Counted from the stretch's first letter, positions 52,434 to 62,402 are shown. The stretch: DNA of 64,000 nt from Sporosarcina sp. Marseille-Q4063 (GCF_018309085.1 NZ_CP070502.1:1984001-2048000); one strand, 5' to 3'. Made by a program: numbers and translations. Notes: generated from the letters alone by a model not told the origin.

Positions 52434-55115
52434 CTAACGCCAACCACTAATCCGATCCGCCTTTTCAACAAAAGCCGACGATAAGGCTGTCAATCGTGCG
52501 GACAGAAGTTCTTTTCGTCCTTCAAATGTTCGCGTGTATACAAGTTCTGCTTTGCCGACTCGCTTTCTCCATTCTTTCTGCAAAAATTCGGCATGCTCTT
52601 TTTTTCGACCTAATTCTTGCGGTACCGCATGGATGTCTTTTCTTTTAAACACTTTTCCAGCTTGTCGAATCAGTAGATATCTTGGGTTTTCGATCGGGTC
52701 TATGAATTCTTTCATCGCTTTCATAAACACGTTTTTATCGTGAGTTGTTCCTTCCGTGAGCCAACATGTATAAGCGCCAAAACCCTCGGTTGTTACATGA
52801 ATCATTCCTTTTTGAAAAGGAGTACGAACTAGTTTTGCATTATGTAACGAAACATATAGCGCCTCACCAATTTCTTTCATACTTGATTCGACAGATGGAT
52901 GTCTAAAATAAAGCTTCCCCACTTTAATGACTGATGGCATTCCAAACAAAATACCAAGAATGATTCCGTAAAATAAACCGGTACCCATAGATACCTCTTT
53001 GAACCTCCATAAAACCTTTGCAGCATCGACAATTGCGCCGGCTGTCGAAAATCCAGCAAACCATAGCATTCCTCTTAAAGAGTGCTGGAGGAAAAATGGT
53101 CTTGGCCATGATTTTCTATCCGCCACAATTTCTTCTGTCATTTCACTTCCATTGAAAATCGCGCGTTCCCATCTTACAAATAATCTATCGCGATTGGATG
53201 ATCTCGTAAATGTTTTCTCATTCAATTTTATAATTTTTTCGGGCGTAAAAGGGGGTTGATCCAATCTTAAGCGAGTGATTCCAGTTTCAATGACATCTTT
53301 TTCAACACCTACTCCAACAAGTGAACGAAAACGCCGCTCGAGTAAGTCGTAATCATAGCCCATATGTTCTATATCCCGGTTTACACAAACAAGATGCCAG
53401 ATAGATGATGTTTTTTCCGGATTATTACGATCTACACGAATCGCTCGTCCGCGCATTTGATTTGATTGCATAAATGAACCGACATAAGAGGCCATGATTA
53501 GCGAATTGACACACGGTGCGTCCCATCCTTCGCCGAGCAGTGCTGCCGTTCCGATAAGCACATCAATTTCGCCTTTTGTAAATACTTCCGTCAAAATCGA
53601 AACAACTTTTTGGCGATTTCCAGCGTTCAATTCTGTGCGAATGAAAGCAGGATCATGCGCCAGTTCTTTCCACTTTATCTGACAATCCTCGCGAATCGCG
53701 ATTTCTTCAACAAGTTTTTGTGCATGCTTCGGAATAATGACAAGTGAACCCGTTAATACAGCTGCATTAACTTGTGTCCCTATGCTTCGTCGAATGGCCT
53801 CGAAAATTGGCACGACACCAATGCGCGTGAGTGGCAACTCATCCCCTTTGCGATTCGGCAGGTCGGGCAATCGAATATAATCAGTCAAAATAACCATGCG
53901 CAAATTTTCTTGCAGTAATGTCTTCTCGTATTCTACAATTTCCCGTATGCTGTTTAATTTCGAAACACTCTGCGTCAGTTTTCGGTTCATTTCACTAGTG
54001 GATTGTAAACGAACTTTTTTGCGCTCAATCGCACCTATTCGAGTTAGCTGTCTCTTAATGTGTTTTCGGAATTCCTTGTCATTTGTAATCATCCTATCAG
54101 TGAATAAAACACCTGTTAACAGCTCTTCCAACCATTCGAATGAAAATGCAGGCATATCCTTTTCAGACACGCCAATTATCGGCAATGCTTCCAAGTATTT
54201 GTCGCTTCCGACATGATTTAAAAAGATCAATATGCTTGAAAAGTAAGCAGGTTGATCTAAAATTTCTCCGACATATTCCATTGGATCCTTCAACCACGGA
54301 TGGCTTTCAAGCAAGTTCTTGCTTCGTTCATCATGAATAAAGGATTCGATAAAATCATGCGCTTCGTCTCTAAAGCGAAGAATCATTTTCAGTTCCTCAT
54401 CTTCAGGCGCAGAAAAATGAACATAATCCTGGTGCGGACATAATTCTTTCGCTTTAACTAGTTCAGGCACGCTAATTTCTATATCTATGGTTCCGCATAA
54501 TTGAATATAGCGCTGCCATTCCGATGCTGAAACGTCGAATGGCGGTGTTGCGGTTAAGGATACTACATAGCTATTTTGAAGTTCGTTCCGAAGTTGCATC
54601 ATCGAATGCCACCAAGCAGTCCTTAAATGGTGGGCTTCATCTAAAATAAGCGTGCCAAAACCGAGCGCTTTTATTTTTTGTTGGATTTGATCACTATCAC
54701 TCAAGACGATTGGTTCCTCTTCTTGTAATTCAATGTCATCGACTTGCTCATCATCGCCAGCATCAAGAAAGTCGTTCTCTTTATAGATACTATGTAAAGA
54801 TTGGTAGGTTGTGATCGTGATAAATTTCGGGTTTTTAATATCCATAGAAATCCAATCCGGTTGTTCGTCCTTTAAGAAAAGCTCCGTAAATCGATCTTTC
54901 CATTGTTGTTTTATCGCCAATGTAGGCGCTACGATTAATGTTGCTTGATTAATCCGCAACATGACCTCAAGCCCAAGCACCGTTTTCCCAGATCCGGGCG
55001 GTGCGACAAGATGAAGCTTTTTATTTTTTAAATGAGAATCTAGTTCATTTAATACTCTGCTTTGATAGGACCGCCATTCATAGCAAAACTGAATCCCTTC
55101 CGGAAATGTTTTCAT
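52434..55115 (-). CDS. Superfamily II helicase with two apparent membrane segments
   Basis: An 893-aa DEAH-type helicase. Walker A APPGSGKTVLG (about 38-48), DEAHHLR (motif II, about 160), SLTATPP (motif III), then motifs V-VI GTAALLGEGWDAP and QMRGRAIRVDR (about 545-580). The fold is like the ResIII/type I or III restriction translocase. Behind the helicase core (about 690-755) are two hydrophobic stretches, MLWFAGFSTAGAIVDA and LFYGIILGILFGMP, which look like membrane helices or a buried pair. The last 120 residues are mixed alpha/beta. No nuclease motif seen. It is a single gene. Confidence 0.85.
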   Translation of the reverse strand: MKTFPEGIQFCYEWRSYQSRVLNELDSHLKNKKLHLVAPPGSGKTVLGLEVMLRINQATLIVAPTLAIKQQWKDRFTELFLKDEQPDWISMDIKNPKFITITTYQSLHSIYKENDFLDAGDDEQVDDIELQEEEPIVLSDSDQIQQKIKALGFGTLILDEAHHLRTAWWHSMMQLRNELQNSYVVSLTATPPFDVSASEWQRYIQLCGTIDIEISVPELVKAKELCPHQDYVHFSAPEDEELKMILRFRDEAHDFIESFIHDERSKNLLESHPWLKDPMEYVGEILDQPAYFSSILIFLNHVGSDKYLEALPIIGVSEKDMPAFSFEWLEELLTGVLFTDRMITNDKEFRKHIKRQLTRIGAIERKKVRLQSTSEMNRKLTQSVSKLNSIREIVEYEKTLLQENLRMVILTDYIRLPDLPNRKGDELPLTRIGVVPIFEAIRRSIGTQVNAAVLTGSLVIIPKHAQKLVEEIAIREDCQIKWKELAHDPAFIRTELNAGNRQKVVSILTEVFTKGEIDVLIGTAALLGEGWDAPCVNSLIMASYVGSFMQSNQMRGRAIRVDRNNPEKTSSIWHLVCVNRDIEHMGYDYDLLERRFRSLVGVGVEKDVIETGITRLRLDQPPFTPEKIIKLNEKTFTRSSNRDRLFVRWERAIFNGSEMTEEIVADRKSWPRPFFLQHSLRGMLWFAGFSTAGAIVDAAKVLWRFKEVSMGTGLFYGIILGILFGMPSVIKVGKLYFRHPSVESSMKEIGEALYVSLHNAKLVRTPFQKGMIHVTTEGFGAYTCWLTEGTTHDKNVFMKAMKEFIDPIENPRYLLIRQAGKVFKRKDIHAVPQELGRKKEHAEFLQKEWRKRVGKAELVYTRTFEGRKELLSARLTALSSAFVEKADRISGWR

Positions 55116-55197
55116 TCGACAATCCCCCCTTAATTTCCGCTTCTTAATTCATATACGTTTCAATTACATCTAAGTTTCATATTCGCTGGATATTACA

Positions 55198-55226
55198 AAA
55201 GGCATCCACTCGATAGCAGATGCCTC
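55198..55226 (-). terminator. Terminator of the DUF2339 gene
   Basis: On the minus strand AGGCATC/GATGCCT with a 12-nt loop, followed by TTTTG. Confidence 0.75.
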
Positions 55227-55234
55227 CCTAAAAA

Positions 55235-57289
55235 TTATTCTTTAAACAAACTCTTCGAATAAAGCAATCCAACAACCCCAACAATCGTAAATAAGATTGC
55301 CCGTATCAGTATCGAAACAGCGCCCAAGTCGATGATGAATAACTTCAGCACGCATAATACGATTAACCCTGCGCCGATGAATTTAACATATTTCCAACCG
55401 AGTTTCCTTCCGAGACTGATTGACGCAAATGCGAATGCGAACAATAGGAATGTGTGCGCGAGCAGGATGTATTCTGTATCCCACTCATACGTTTGCGTAA
55501 ATGTCAGGAACCATTTATTCAAAAAGATGAAGTAAACGATTTGCATAATGATCGCCAGAATCGGCAGTTTTACTTTGAATTCCTCTAGTTTGATCATGAA
55601 CTTATTTTTCATAATCGCTATAAATATGACGCTGAGTCCGATTAAATAAAGTACCTCAACAGATAAATTGAACATATATATTTCAAATTCAATATAGGTT
55701 GCCAACCGGACCCCCATTGTGATTAATCCCAAAAACAGGTATAAAATTACGGCTGAATACGCAAGGTACTTCCCTCTAGCCCATTTCGAAAACTGAAGCA
55801 TGCTGCCGATTGCAACAATCATGACAAGTAAATGGATGTGCTCATTTGTCGCAAAGCCGATTTTAAAGTCGGATAAAGCGACCCTGGTTAGCTTCAACAG
55901 ATAAACAAGCAAAATAATCTGGCCGACAATTAAACTTTGATCGATCTTCTTGATATCGACTTTTAAATTCTTAGGCAGGAATTGATATGCCGTATAGTAG
56001 ATAAATGCAAGTGTTAGCATTAACACGAACCAAGACAAGTTCTCCAACGACATAAAATCATATATCCCTGTCGCAAGAAAAACTGCGGAACCTGCTAAAA
56101 TGTAAATAAACGAGCTTGTGGCAATCGTTCTTTTTGTTTTATAGCGAAAGCCCACCCATAAACCGACTGCTCCGTTGATAAGCAACAAGATGACCCTCAT
56201 TACGCCAGTTTCTATATTAAATGCCAAGATAAATGCACTTACCGCAAGTACTCCTACCGCTGAAAATACGCCTAGCAGTAAATCGTCTTTTTTCGCAAAT
56301 GAAAATGCAGCGAGTGCGACATAAAGTGCTGCGAAAAGACCATATACAAGGATTTCCGGATTATGCTCCAGCACTTTAATCCAACCCAGGGCGAATACGA
56401 AATTCGAATAAATAAGCGCTTCGGTAAACACATGCCGCTCGATTTTCCCTTTCAAATAAAATACTAGCAGCAATACATGTTGAATTAATACAGTGCCTAC
56501 AATGATCGGTTCGTCTCCAATTTCTCCACTTAATACACCATATGTCACTAATGTTAGGTGGAATAACAGAAACGAAATATAAAAGGATATTTTGTGTTTT
56601 TGTCTAAGCGAAACGTAAAACAGAGACAAGAACAAAATTAGGATGTATGCGCAAAACTGTATGGATGTCGCGCTTTCACCTTCGAGCAAGAACGGGAGCA
56701 AAAATCCTGCGATTGCTGAAAAGATGGTTAACGTTTCCGATTTTGTTTTCTTTGACAACCATAATCCCATCACAATATAAGCGACGCCTATGATAAATGC
56801 CACTATAAAACTAAAATAGCCGTACAGATGATGGGCTGCAAATGTCGTGAGAATCCCGAGCGCGATAAAACCGCCGAGCAAGGTTAACCCGAATACTTTG
56901 TTCTTTTTCGCGTAGTACTTCATTCCAAAGAAATACAGAATTCCCGTCCCCAGGTAACCCATGACGATTCTGACAGGATTTGTGATGAAGCCGTTGTCCA
57001 TGCCGACTTTCAGCCCCCAAAGGACGCCTAACAGTAAAATGAACATGAACACACGCGGTAGCCATTGACTTAAAGCTTTTTCGAAATCAAATTCAGGTTT
57101 CTTTTTTACCGGCTTCGTAAAGACTGCCTTTTCTTGTTTTCCAGGAGTTGATAATGGTCTAAAAGGTCTTTCAACCTCTGCGACTTGTACGGGTTTACCC
57201 AGTAACTGTGCTTGTTGTTCTTTCAACAGCTTCATTTCTTTTTCTAAATACTCGAGTCTTTTTAGAATTTCTTGTTGATCCTCAGCCAT
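55235..57289 (-). CDS. DUF2339 polytopic membrane protein
   Basis: A 684-aa protein with an N-terminal coiled coil (about 3-30: EILKRLEYLEKEMKLLKEQQ) and about 20 membrane helices from 85 to the end. This architecture is DUF2339. Function unknown; the coiled coil may assemble multimers. ATG behind GAGGGGG. Single gene with terminator. Confidence 0.9.
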   Translation of the reverse strand: MAEDQQEILKRLEYLEKEMKLLKEQQAQLLGKPVQVAEVERPFRPLSTPGKQEKAVFTKPVKKKPEFDFEKALSQWLPRVFMFILLLGVLWGLKVGMDNGFITNPVRIVMGYLGTGILYFFGMKYYAKKNKVFGLTLLGGFIALGILTTFAAHHLYGYFSFIVAFIIGVAYIVMGLWLSKKTKSETLTIFSAIAGFLLPFLLEGESATSIQFCAYILILFLSLFYVSLRQKHKISFYISFLLFHLTLVTYGVLSGEIGDEPIIVGTVLIQHVLLLVFYLKGKIERHVFTEALIYSNFVFALGWIKVLEHNPEILVYGLFAALYVALAAFSFAKKDDLLLGVFSAVGVLAVSAFILAFNIETGVMRVILLLINGAVGLWVGFRYKTKRTIATSSFIYILAGSAVFLATGIYDFMSLENLSWFVLMLTLAFIYYTAYQFLPKNLKVDIKKIDQSLIVGQIILLVYLLKLTRVALSDFKIGFATNEHIHLLVMIVAIGSMLQFSKWARGKYLAYSAVILYLFLGLITMGVRLATYIEFEIYMFNLSVEVLYLIGLSVIFIAIMKNKFMIKLEEFKVKLPILAIIMQIVYFIFLNKWFLTFTQTYEWDTEYILLAHTFLLFAFAFASISLGRKLGWKYVKFIGAGLIVLCVLKLFIIDLGAVSILIRAILFTIVGVVGLLYSKSLFKE

Positions 57290-57332
57290 TTTCCCCCTCC
57301 TCCACCTAACCTATTTTATGAAAACAAAAAAG

Positions 57333-57366
57333 ATGCTACGCTACTTATTTAAAAGTAGCGTAGCAT
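57333..57366 (-). terminator. Terminator of the CstA-type gene
   Basis: Perfect 13-bp stem ATGCTACGCTACT/AGTAGCGTAGCAT, 8-nt loop, followed on the minus strand by CTTTTTTG. Its right arm lies about 60 bp after the CstA stop. Confidence 0.85.
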
Positions 57367-57424
57367 TCTTTATTTTCCAACTATTACCTACTAGTTTACC
57401 AAACCTTCAGATAGACTTGCAACA

Positions 57425-58855
57425 TTATTCTACGGGTATATCTGTTTCGATTTTGTCTCTTTTGTTATGCTTCGCTTTAATAAAGAACAACACCGCAAGA
57501 ATGGCTGTTAGAACAATCCCGATGATATAGGAGACGTTCAAGTCTAAGTTGAATCCGATTTTTTGATTTAGAATATAGACAAATACCATATAAGTGATGA
57601 ACAGCGCTGGTACTAGCGAAATAATATAATTCTTCCCTTTAATGAATAGATACATCGTCGCGATCCACAATGCGATTGCCGCAGTTGCTTGATTTGCCCA
57701 TGAGAAATATCTCCATAATAAATTGAAGTCGATTTGTGTCAACATTGCTGATACGATGAATAATGGAACCGCGATTAGCAAACGTTTGACCATTTTGCTT
57801 TGATCGATTTTCAAATAATCGGCAATGATTGAACGTGCCGCACGGAATGCCGTGTCTCCAGATGTAATCGGAAGGACAATCGCGCCTAATACCGCAATCG
57901 TTCCACCAACGGCACCGAGTAATGTCATTGAAACTTCATTGACCACTGAAGAAGGTGTCCCTGTTTTGATGAATTCGCTTAACGTCTGTCCATCAAGCAA
58001 GCTCATCGCAGCTGCCGCCCAAATCATAGCGATGACAGCTTCGGCAATCATCATTCCATAAAATACATAACGGCCTTGTGATTCTTTTTGAACTGTTCTT
58101 GAAATAATCGGTGACTGCGTTGCATGGAAACCCGATAGTGCGCCACAAGTAATTGTGAAGAAAAGAATCGGGAAAATCGGCAAGTTATCAGGATGCATAT
58201 TTTCTAAACTTAGTTCCGGAATTTTATAATCCGAGAATAGCAATGCAACCCCGACACCAATTGTACCAAGTAATAAAACAGCTCCAAAATACGGGTATAG
58301 TCTACCAATGATTTTATCAATTGGAAGAATCGTTGATAGGAAATAGTATACAAATATAACAGCGATAATTACCCATAGAGCAACTTTGCCATTCACTAAG
58401 ATGCTTAAAAGAGATGCCGGTGTTGTAACAAACACGGTTCCAACCAATAAAAGCAGTAATAACGCGAAAATATTTACGATATGTCTTGAAAATGCGCCGA
58501 GGAACTTTCCTGCTAATTCAGGAATATGCGCGCCCCGATTTCGTATTGAAATCATACCTGTTAAATAATCATGTGTAGCCCCTGCAAAAATCGCCCCTAA
58601 AACTATCCATAAAAATGCCACAGGACCAAATAGCGCACCCATAATCGGGCCGAAAATCGGACCTGTTCCCGCTATATTTAAAAGCTGGATCAAAGCGTTT
58701 TTATGTTTGTTCATCGGAACGTAGTCTACACCGTCAGCATTTGCATAAGCTGGTGTTTTTCTCGATTCGATTGGATTAAAAACTCTTTCAACGAATTTAC
58801 CATAAATAAAATAGGCCGCAATTAACACAACAATCGACACTAGAAAAGTTATCAT
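57425..58855 (-). CDS. cstA: CstA-family carrier (carbon starvation protein A)
   Basis: A 476-aa polytopic protein (about 12-13 helices) of the CstA family, whose characterised members (CstA, BtsT) are peptide or pyruvate transporters. Visible family segments: NIAGTGPIFGPIMGALFGP (about 61-79), GATHDYLTGMISIRNRG, HATQSPIISRTVQKESQGR, and SGDTAFRAARSIIADYL. It is shorter than E. coli CstA (about 700). It lies behind the lytST genes, with LytT-type repeats (59016-59047) and a cre site (58885-58898) in front, so LytST induction and CcpA repression are likely. By analogy with BtsSR-BtsT, pyruvate is the best substrate guess. Confidence 0.9.
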   Translation of the reverse strand: MITFLVSIVVLIAAYFIYGKFVERVFNPIESRKTPAYANADGVDYVPMNKHKNALIQLLNIAGTGPIFGPIMGALFGPVAFLWIVLGAIFAGATHDYLTGMISIRNRGAHIPELAGKFLGAFSRHIVNIFALLLLLLVGTVFVTTPASLLSILVNGKVALWVIIAVIFVYYFLSTILPIDKIIGRLYPYFGAVLLLGTIGVGVALLFSDYKIPELSLENMHPDNLPIFPILFFTITCGALSGFHATQSPIISRTVQKESQGRYVFYGMMIAEAVIAMIWAAAAMSLLDGQTLSEFIKTGTPSSVVNEVSMTLLGAVGGTIAVLGAIVLPITSGDTAFRAARSIIADYLKIDQSKMVKRLLIAVPLFIVSAMLTQIDFNLLWRYFSWANQATAAIALWIATMYLFIKGKNYIISLVPALFITYMVFVYILNQKIGFNLDLNVSYIIGIVLTAILAVLFFIKAKHNKRDKIETDIPVE

Positions 58856-58884
58856 TTATCAAACACACTCCCATTCCCTTGATT

Positions 58885-58898
58885 TGAATACGCTTTCA
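58885..58898 (-). promoter_or_regulatory. cre-like CcpA site before cstA
   Basis: TGAAAGCGTATTCA on the minus strand, against the cre consensus TGWAANCGNTNWCA (one mismatch). It lies 30-43 bp before the start codon. Confidence 0.65.
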
Positions 58899-58920
58899 TT
58901 CTATATAAAAAGAATTTATA

Positions 58921-58975
58921 CTGAAAACATCCACAGCGAATTAATCGCTTCCTATAGTTTAATGGATGTTTTCAG
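58921..58975 (-). terminator. Long hairpin between lytT and cstA
   Basis: Perfect 13-bp arms CTGAAAACATCCA/TGGATGTTTTCAG with an inner AGCGA/TCGCT. It has no T run, so it may be a weak terminator of lytST, an RNA processing site or a regulatory element. Confidence 0.5.
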
Positions 58976-59015
58976 ATAAAGGCGTAATCCGTCGTAACAT
59001 GTCGAAAATGGGGGC

Positions 59016-59047
59016 TAATGTGTAGTTCTGATGAATTAACACGTAGT
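59016..59047 (-). promoter_or_regulatory. Direct repeat, LytT-type binding site
   Basis: On the plus strand TAATGTGTAGTTC (59016) and TAACACGTAGTTC (59037) are spaced exactly 21 bp. Two ~10-bp direct repeats about two helical turns apart are the usual target form for LytTR activators. It lies between the lytT stop and cstA. Confidence 0.65.
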
Positions 59048-59052
59048 TCATT

Positions 59053-59784
59053 TCATAGTTCCAGGCGTTGTCGTAAATCTTTCACATAGTTTCGGCTAAC
59101 AGAAAGTTTCTCTTCTCGCCCTTCAAGTTCAAGTTGAAAAGCGCCATTAAACCACGGAGTTAAACGACTCACATAATTTAAATTAACGATAAAGCCTTTA
59201 TGAATCCGGAAAAAAGAAAAAGGTGCTAAACGGCTTTCTAATTCTTTCAATGATAATTTCACGTCGAATTCTCGCGATCCTGTGACGATTTTCGACACTT
59301 TTTCTTCGCGGTACATATAAATGATGTCAGTTACTAAAACATAGTCAATTTCTCCGTCGGTCTCTACAGCCAGTTTTCCGATTTTACTTGGTGTTTCTAT
59401 CGCCTCGGGAGGAGTTAATTGCTTTTCGATTCTGCCAATCGTTTGCTTTAACTGTTCGATGTCATAAGGTTTTAATAAGTAATCAACGGCATTAATCCGA
59501 AATGCTTCTGCAGCAAATTGTGGATATGCGGTTGCAAAAATGATGAGTGGAACTTTTTTGATTCCCATTAATGATTTGGCTACTTCCATTCCATTCATTT
59601 TAGGCATTTCCACATCTAAGAAAACGACGTCCGGTTGCAGATGAAGTGCTTGTAAAATGGCGGCTTCACCATTTTCCGCCTCGCCTACAACTTGAATGTC
59701 GGGGAATTTACTTAGTAAATAGGTTAGTTCTTCTCGTGCGTATCTTTCGTCATCGACGATCAGTGTCCGAATTGTCGGCATCAA
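59053..59784 (-). CDS. lytT: LytTR-type response regulator
   Basis: A 243-aa regulator: receiver domain (about 4-120; VFLDVEMPKMNGMEVA with the phospho-Asp at about 56, and LKPYDIEQL) and C-terminal LytTR DNA-binding domain (about 140-240; FFRIHKGFIVNLNYVSRL, SRNYVKDLRQ). The ATG overlaps the kinase stop by 4 bp. Partner of the LytS-type kinase; its likely target is the direct repeat before cstA. Confidence 0.92.
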   Translation of the reverse strand: MMPTIRTLIVDDERYAREELTYLLSKFPDIQVVGEAENGEAAILQALHLQPDVVFLDVEMPKMNGMEVAKSLMGIKKVPLIIFATAYPQFAAEAFRINAVDYLLKPYDIEQLKQTIGRIEKQLTPPEAIETPSKIGKLAVETDGEIDYVLVTDIIYMYREEKVSKIVTGSREFDVKLSLKELESRLAPFSFFRIHKGFIVNLNYVSRLTPWFNGAFQLELEGREEKLSVSRNYVKDLRQRLEL

Positions 59785-61520
59785 CGATTCACCTCCAATT
59801 TTGGAATGCGAAATGAAATCGTTGTTCCTTTCCCGATTTCGCTTTCGATTTTCAATGCTGCTTGTTCGCCAAACGTCATGATCAACCGACGATTGACATT
59901 GTATAACCCTACGCCTGTACCAGTTTCGGATTCCATTTGTTCATTTCCCAATTGCTGAATTCGTTCGGGATCTATTCCCTTTCCATTGTCCGCTACTTTG
60001 ATTTCAATTTCATTGGCGAGGTCCCCGACAGTCACTTTTATGATACTGCCCTTCTCCATGTCGTTTATGCCGTGATGGATGGCGTTTTCGACGATGGGTT
60101 GCAATGTGAACGGCGGAATCATTTGTGTGGATAGATTGTTAGCTAACTCGTACTGGATCGTTAATTTATCCACAAATCGCGCTTCTATAATCTCCAAATA
60201 TGATCTTACATGCGAAAGCTCCTGTTCCAAAGAAACTTTGGTGGCCGTCGTCCCTGTGACATTTTGACGTAAAAAGTAAGAAAGAGATGTCAGCAGTTTT
60301 CGTGCCTGATCAGGATTCGTGCGAATCAAAGACACGATGATGTTCATCGAGTTAAATAAGAAATGTGGGCTAATTTGTGCTTGCAACGCATTGATTTCAG
60401 CTTCTTTGGCCAGTTGATAAGCATGATCTGTTTCCGCAATTTCTAGCTGATTGCTAAGTAATGAGCTAAGCCCTGAGATTAACTCAATATTGATGTCAGT
60501 TATCGACTTTTTGGATGGATAATATAGTTTCAACGTTCCAATTGTTTCCCCGCGACGAATTAATGGCGCGATTACGGCTGCGCCCAAGGGACATTTTTTA
60601 TTTTCACAATGAATCGTTCCTTCATTAACTACGCTTAACTTTCCACTTTGAATAACTTCTTTCGTTTCCACTGTTTGAATCGGACTGTTTTCTTTATGGT
60701 GATCGTCGGCAATCCCGACATGGGCAACGATATGCGTTTTATCGGTTAAGGCGACTGCACTCGGCTGGAGTTCGCGGTATAAAATATTGCAGACAGCCGC
60801 GGCAGTCGCGTTGTTCATCCCTTTTCGTAGGTACCCAAGTGTTTGATTGGCAATTCGAAGTGTTTTTTGTGCTTGGAGTGCAGTCACTTTTTCCTGGTCG
60901 CTAATGACATTATGAACAATTAACAGGAACAGTGCCGCCCCGATGCCATTTGCGAGAATCATCGGGATGCCAATTACTTCGACCAATGTGAATGCTTTTT
61001 CGAACGGTTTTGAGATGAGAAGTATGAGGCCCATTTGCGCAGCTTCAGCAAGCGCACCGATTCCGAAGGCGACTAGCGGTTTCACGTTTTTCCCTTTCCG
61101 GTAAAAAAAGCTGGCCACAATACCGGCTATAATGGTTGAAATACCGCACGCAATCCCCGTAAAACCGCCTAAAGTCATTCGATGGAGGCCGGCAATCAAC
61201 CCTGCCCCGATTCCTAGGCGATATCCCCCTAAAAGACCCGCTACGACAACGCCAATAACACGCGAATTCGCTAGCGCTTCATCCTTTGCTAATTCTGCCG
61301 TAACGCTATTAAAATTCAATGTATCTGTATTAAATGCGACACCTAAATAAGTGCCCGCAATGCCAAATAGTCCGAAGAATAAAATCGCTGTAAGCTCTTG
61401 TTTATTATCCAATTTATCATGTTGAACCAAGTTCTTGAAGAAGCGCAATCTGGTGAGTATAAATGCGACCGCTATAATTGTTCCGACCCTTTCCAACATG
61501 ATGATCAGTAAATCGACCAA
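59781..61520 (-). CDS. lytS: LytS-type sensor histidine kinase
   Basis: A 579-aa kinase. N-terminal 5TM-5TMR_LYT membrane domain (about 1-200), a GAF domain (about 215-350), a His_kinase domain with QISPHFLFNSMNIIVSLIRT (phospho-His) and HATPase_c (NAIHHGI, DNGKGIDPE, GTGVGLYNVNRRL). TTG 61520 follows GGAGGAGG at 7 nt; the longer frame to 61559 gives an unusual N-terminus. It resembles LytS/BtsS sensors of pyruvate. The GAF domain may bind a second ligand. Confidence 0.92.
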   Translation of the reverse strand: MVDLLIIMLERVGTIIAVAFILTRLRFFKNLVQHDKLDNKQELTAILFFGLFGIAGTYLGVAFNTDTLNFNSVTAELAKDEALANSRVIGVVVAGLLGGYRLGIGAGLIAGLHRMTLGGFTGIACGISTIIAGIVASFFYRKGKNVKPLVAFGIGALAEAAQMGLILLISKPFEKAFTLVEVIGIPMILANGIGAALFLLIVHNVISDQEKVTALQAQKTLRIANQTLGYLRKGMNNATAAAVCNILYRELQPSAVALTDKTHIVAHVGIADDHHKENSPIQTVETKEVIQSGKLSVVNEGTIHCENKKCPLGAAVIAPLIRRGETIGTLKLYYPSKKSITDINIELISGLSSLLSNQLEIAETDHAYQLAKEAEINALQAQISPHFLFNSMNIIVSLIRTNPDQARKLLTSLSYFLRQNVTGTTATKVSLEQELSHVRSYLEIIEARFVDKLTIQYELANNLSTQMIPPFTLQPIVENAIHHGINDMEKGSIIKVTVGDLANEIEIKVADNGKGIDPERIQQLGNEQMESETGTGVGLYNVNRRLIMTFGEQAALKIESEIGKGTTISFRIPKLEVNR

Positions 61521-61592
61521 ATTTACGCCTCCTCCTTTGTTATATTGTTTATTATCCATTATTTATTGTTGTTTGGAAACTTTAATTCATTT

Positions 61593-61623
61593 AAAAAACC
61601 AGCCCGTGTTACCTTGGCTGGTT
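61593..61623 (-). terminator. Terminator of the MerR-type gene
   Basis: On the minus strand AACCAGCC/GGCTGGTT with an 11-nt loop, then TTTTTAAA. Confidence 0.75.
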
Positions 61624-61676
61624 GCTGAAGTTTATTTGCTCACGCTAAATTTAGGTGAGGAATTAAATGAATGAAA

Positions 61677-62402
61677 TTAGTTGGTCTCCGCAAAAGCCTT
61701 CATGGCATCGCGCATAAATTCAGCGAGCCCATCGCCAAACTGGTCGATGTTTTTTGTGAATCGCTCGTCGGCGACATACATTTCACCGAGTCCCGCGAAA
61801 GCTTCTAGCGAATAGGTTCCAAAATTATTGTTCAACATATCGAACCAATCTTTAATAGCCGCTTGCGCTTTTTCGGACTTTGGATCCGTATGGCGCATTT
61901 CCGCTAAGTTAAAGTAAATACGGTTCATTTCCTCTTGAACTTCCGGACCAAACTGCGCGACTTTCTTCTTCGACTCGTCAACTGCTTTATCGCCCCATCG
62001 GTCCCTGGCCTCTTGTTCGTATGGGTTCGTGCTAAAATCAAATCCTTGAAATTTTTCTTCGTTCGTCATCCTTAACTCTCCCTTCTCATGGCGAATCGAT
62101 TTCTCAATCGTATCGATCATTTCATCCAGTTGCTGTCGTTTAGCAATGAGCATTTTTCGTTGCATGTCGAAAGCTTCTCGGCGATCAAACGATGGACTTG
62201 AAAGCAATTCTTTTATTTTTTTCAAAGAGAAGCCGAGTTCGCGAAAGAACAATATTTGTTGTAATGTTGCCAGATTACCTTCGGAATAAATCCGGTAACC
62301 TGCTTCCGTCAAATCATCCGGCACGAGTAAGCCGATGTCATCGTAGTGGTGAAGCGTGCGTACACTGACACCGGTCATCTGCGATACTTCTTTCACTTTC
62401 AT
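61677..62402 (-). CDS. MerR-family regulator with TipAS domain
   Basis: A 241-aa regulator. The MerR HTH (about 1-70: MKVKEVSQMTGVSVRTLHHY), a dimer coiled coil (about 75-115), and a C-terminal TipAS antibiotic-recognition domain (about 120-240). The same architecture is in TipAL and Mta, which activate multidrug exporter genes. No exporter is adjacent except the partial EamA gene further on, so the target is unknown. ATG without a strong site. Confidence 0.92.
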   Translation of the reverse strand: MKVKEVSQMTGVSVRTLHHYDDIGLLVPDDLTEAGYRIYSEGNLATLQQILFFRELGFSLKKIKELLSSPSFDRREAFDMQRKMLIAKRQQLDEMIDTIEKSIRHEKGELRMTNEEKFQGFDFSTNPYEQEARDRWGDKAVDESKKKVAQFGPEVQEEMNRIYFNLAEMRHTDPKSEKAQAAIKDWFDMLNNNFGTYSLEAFAGLGEMYVADERFTKNIDQFGDGLAEFMRDAMKAFAETN

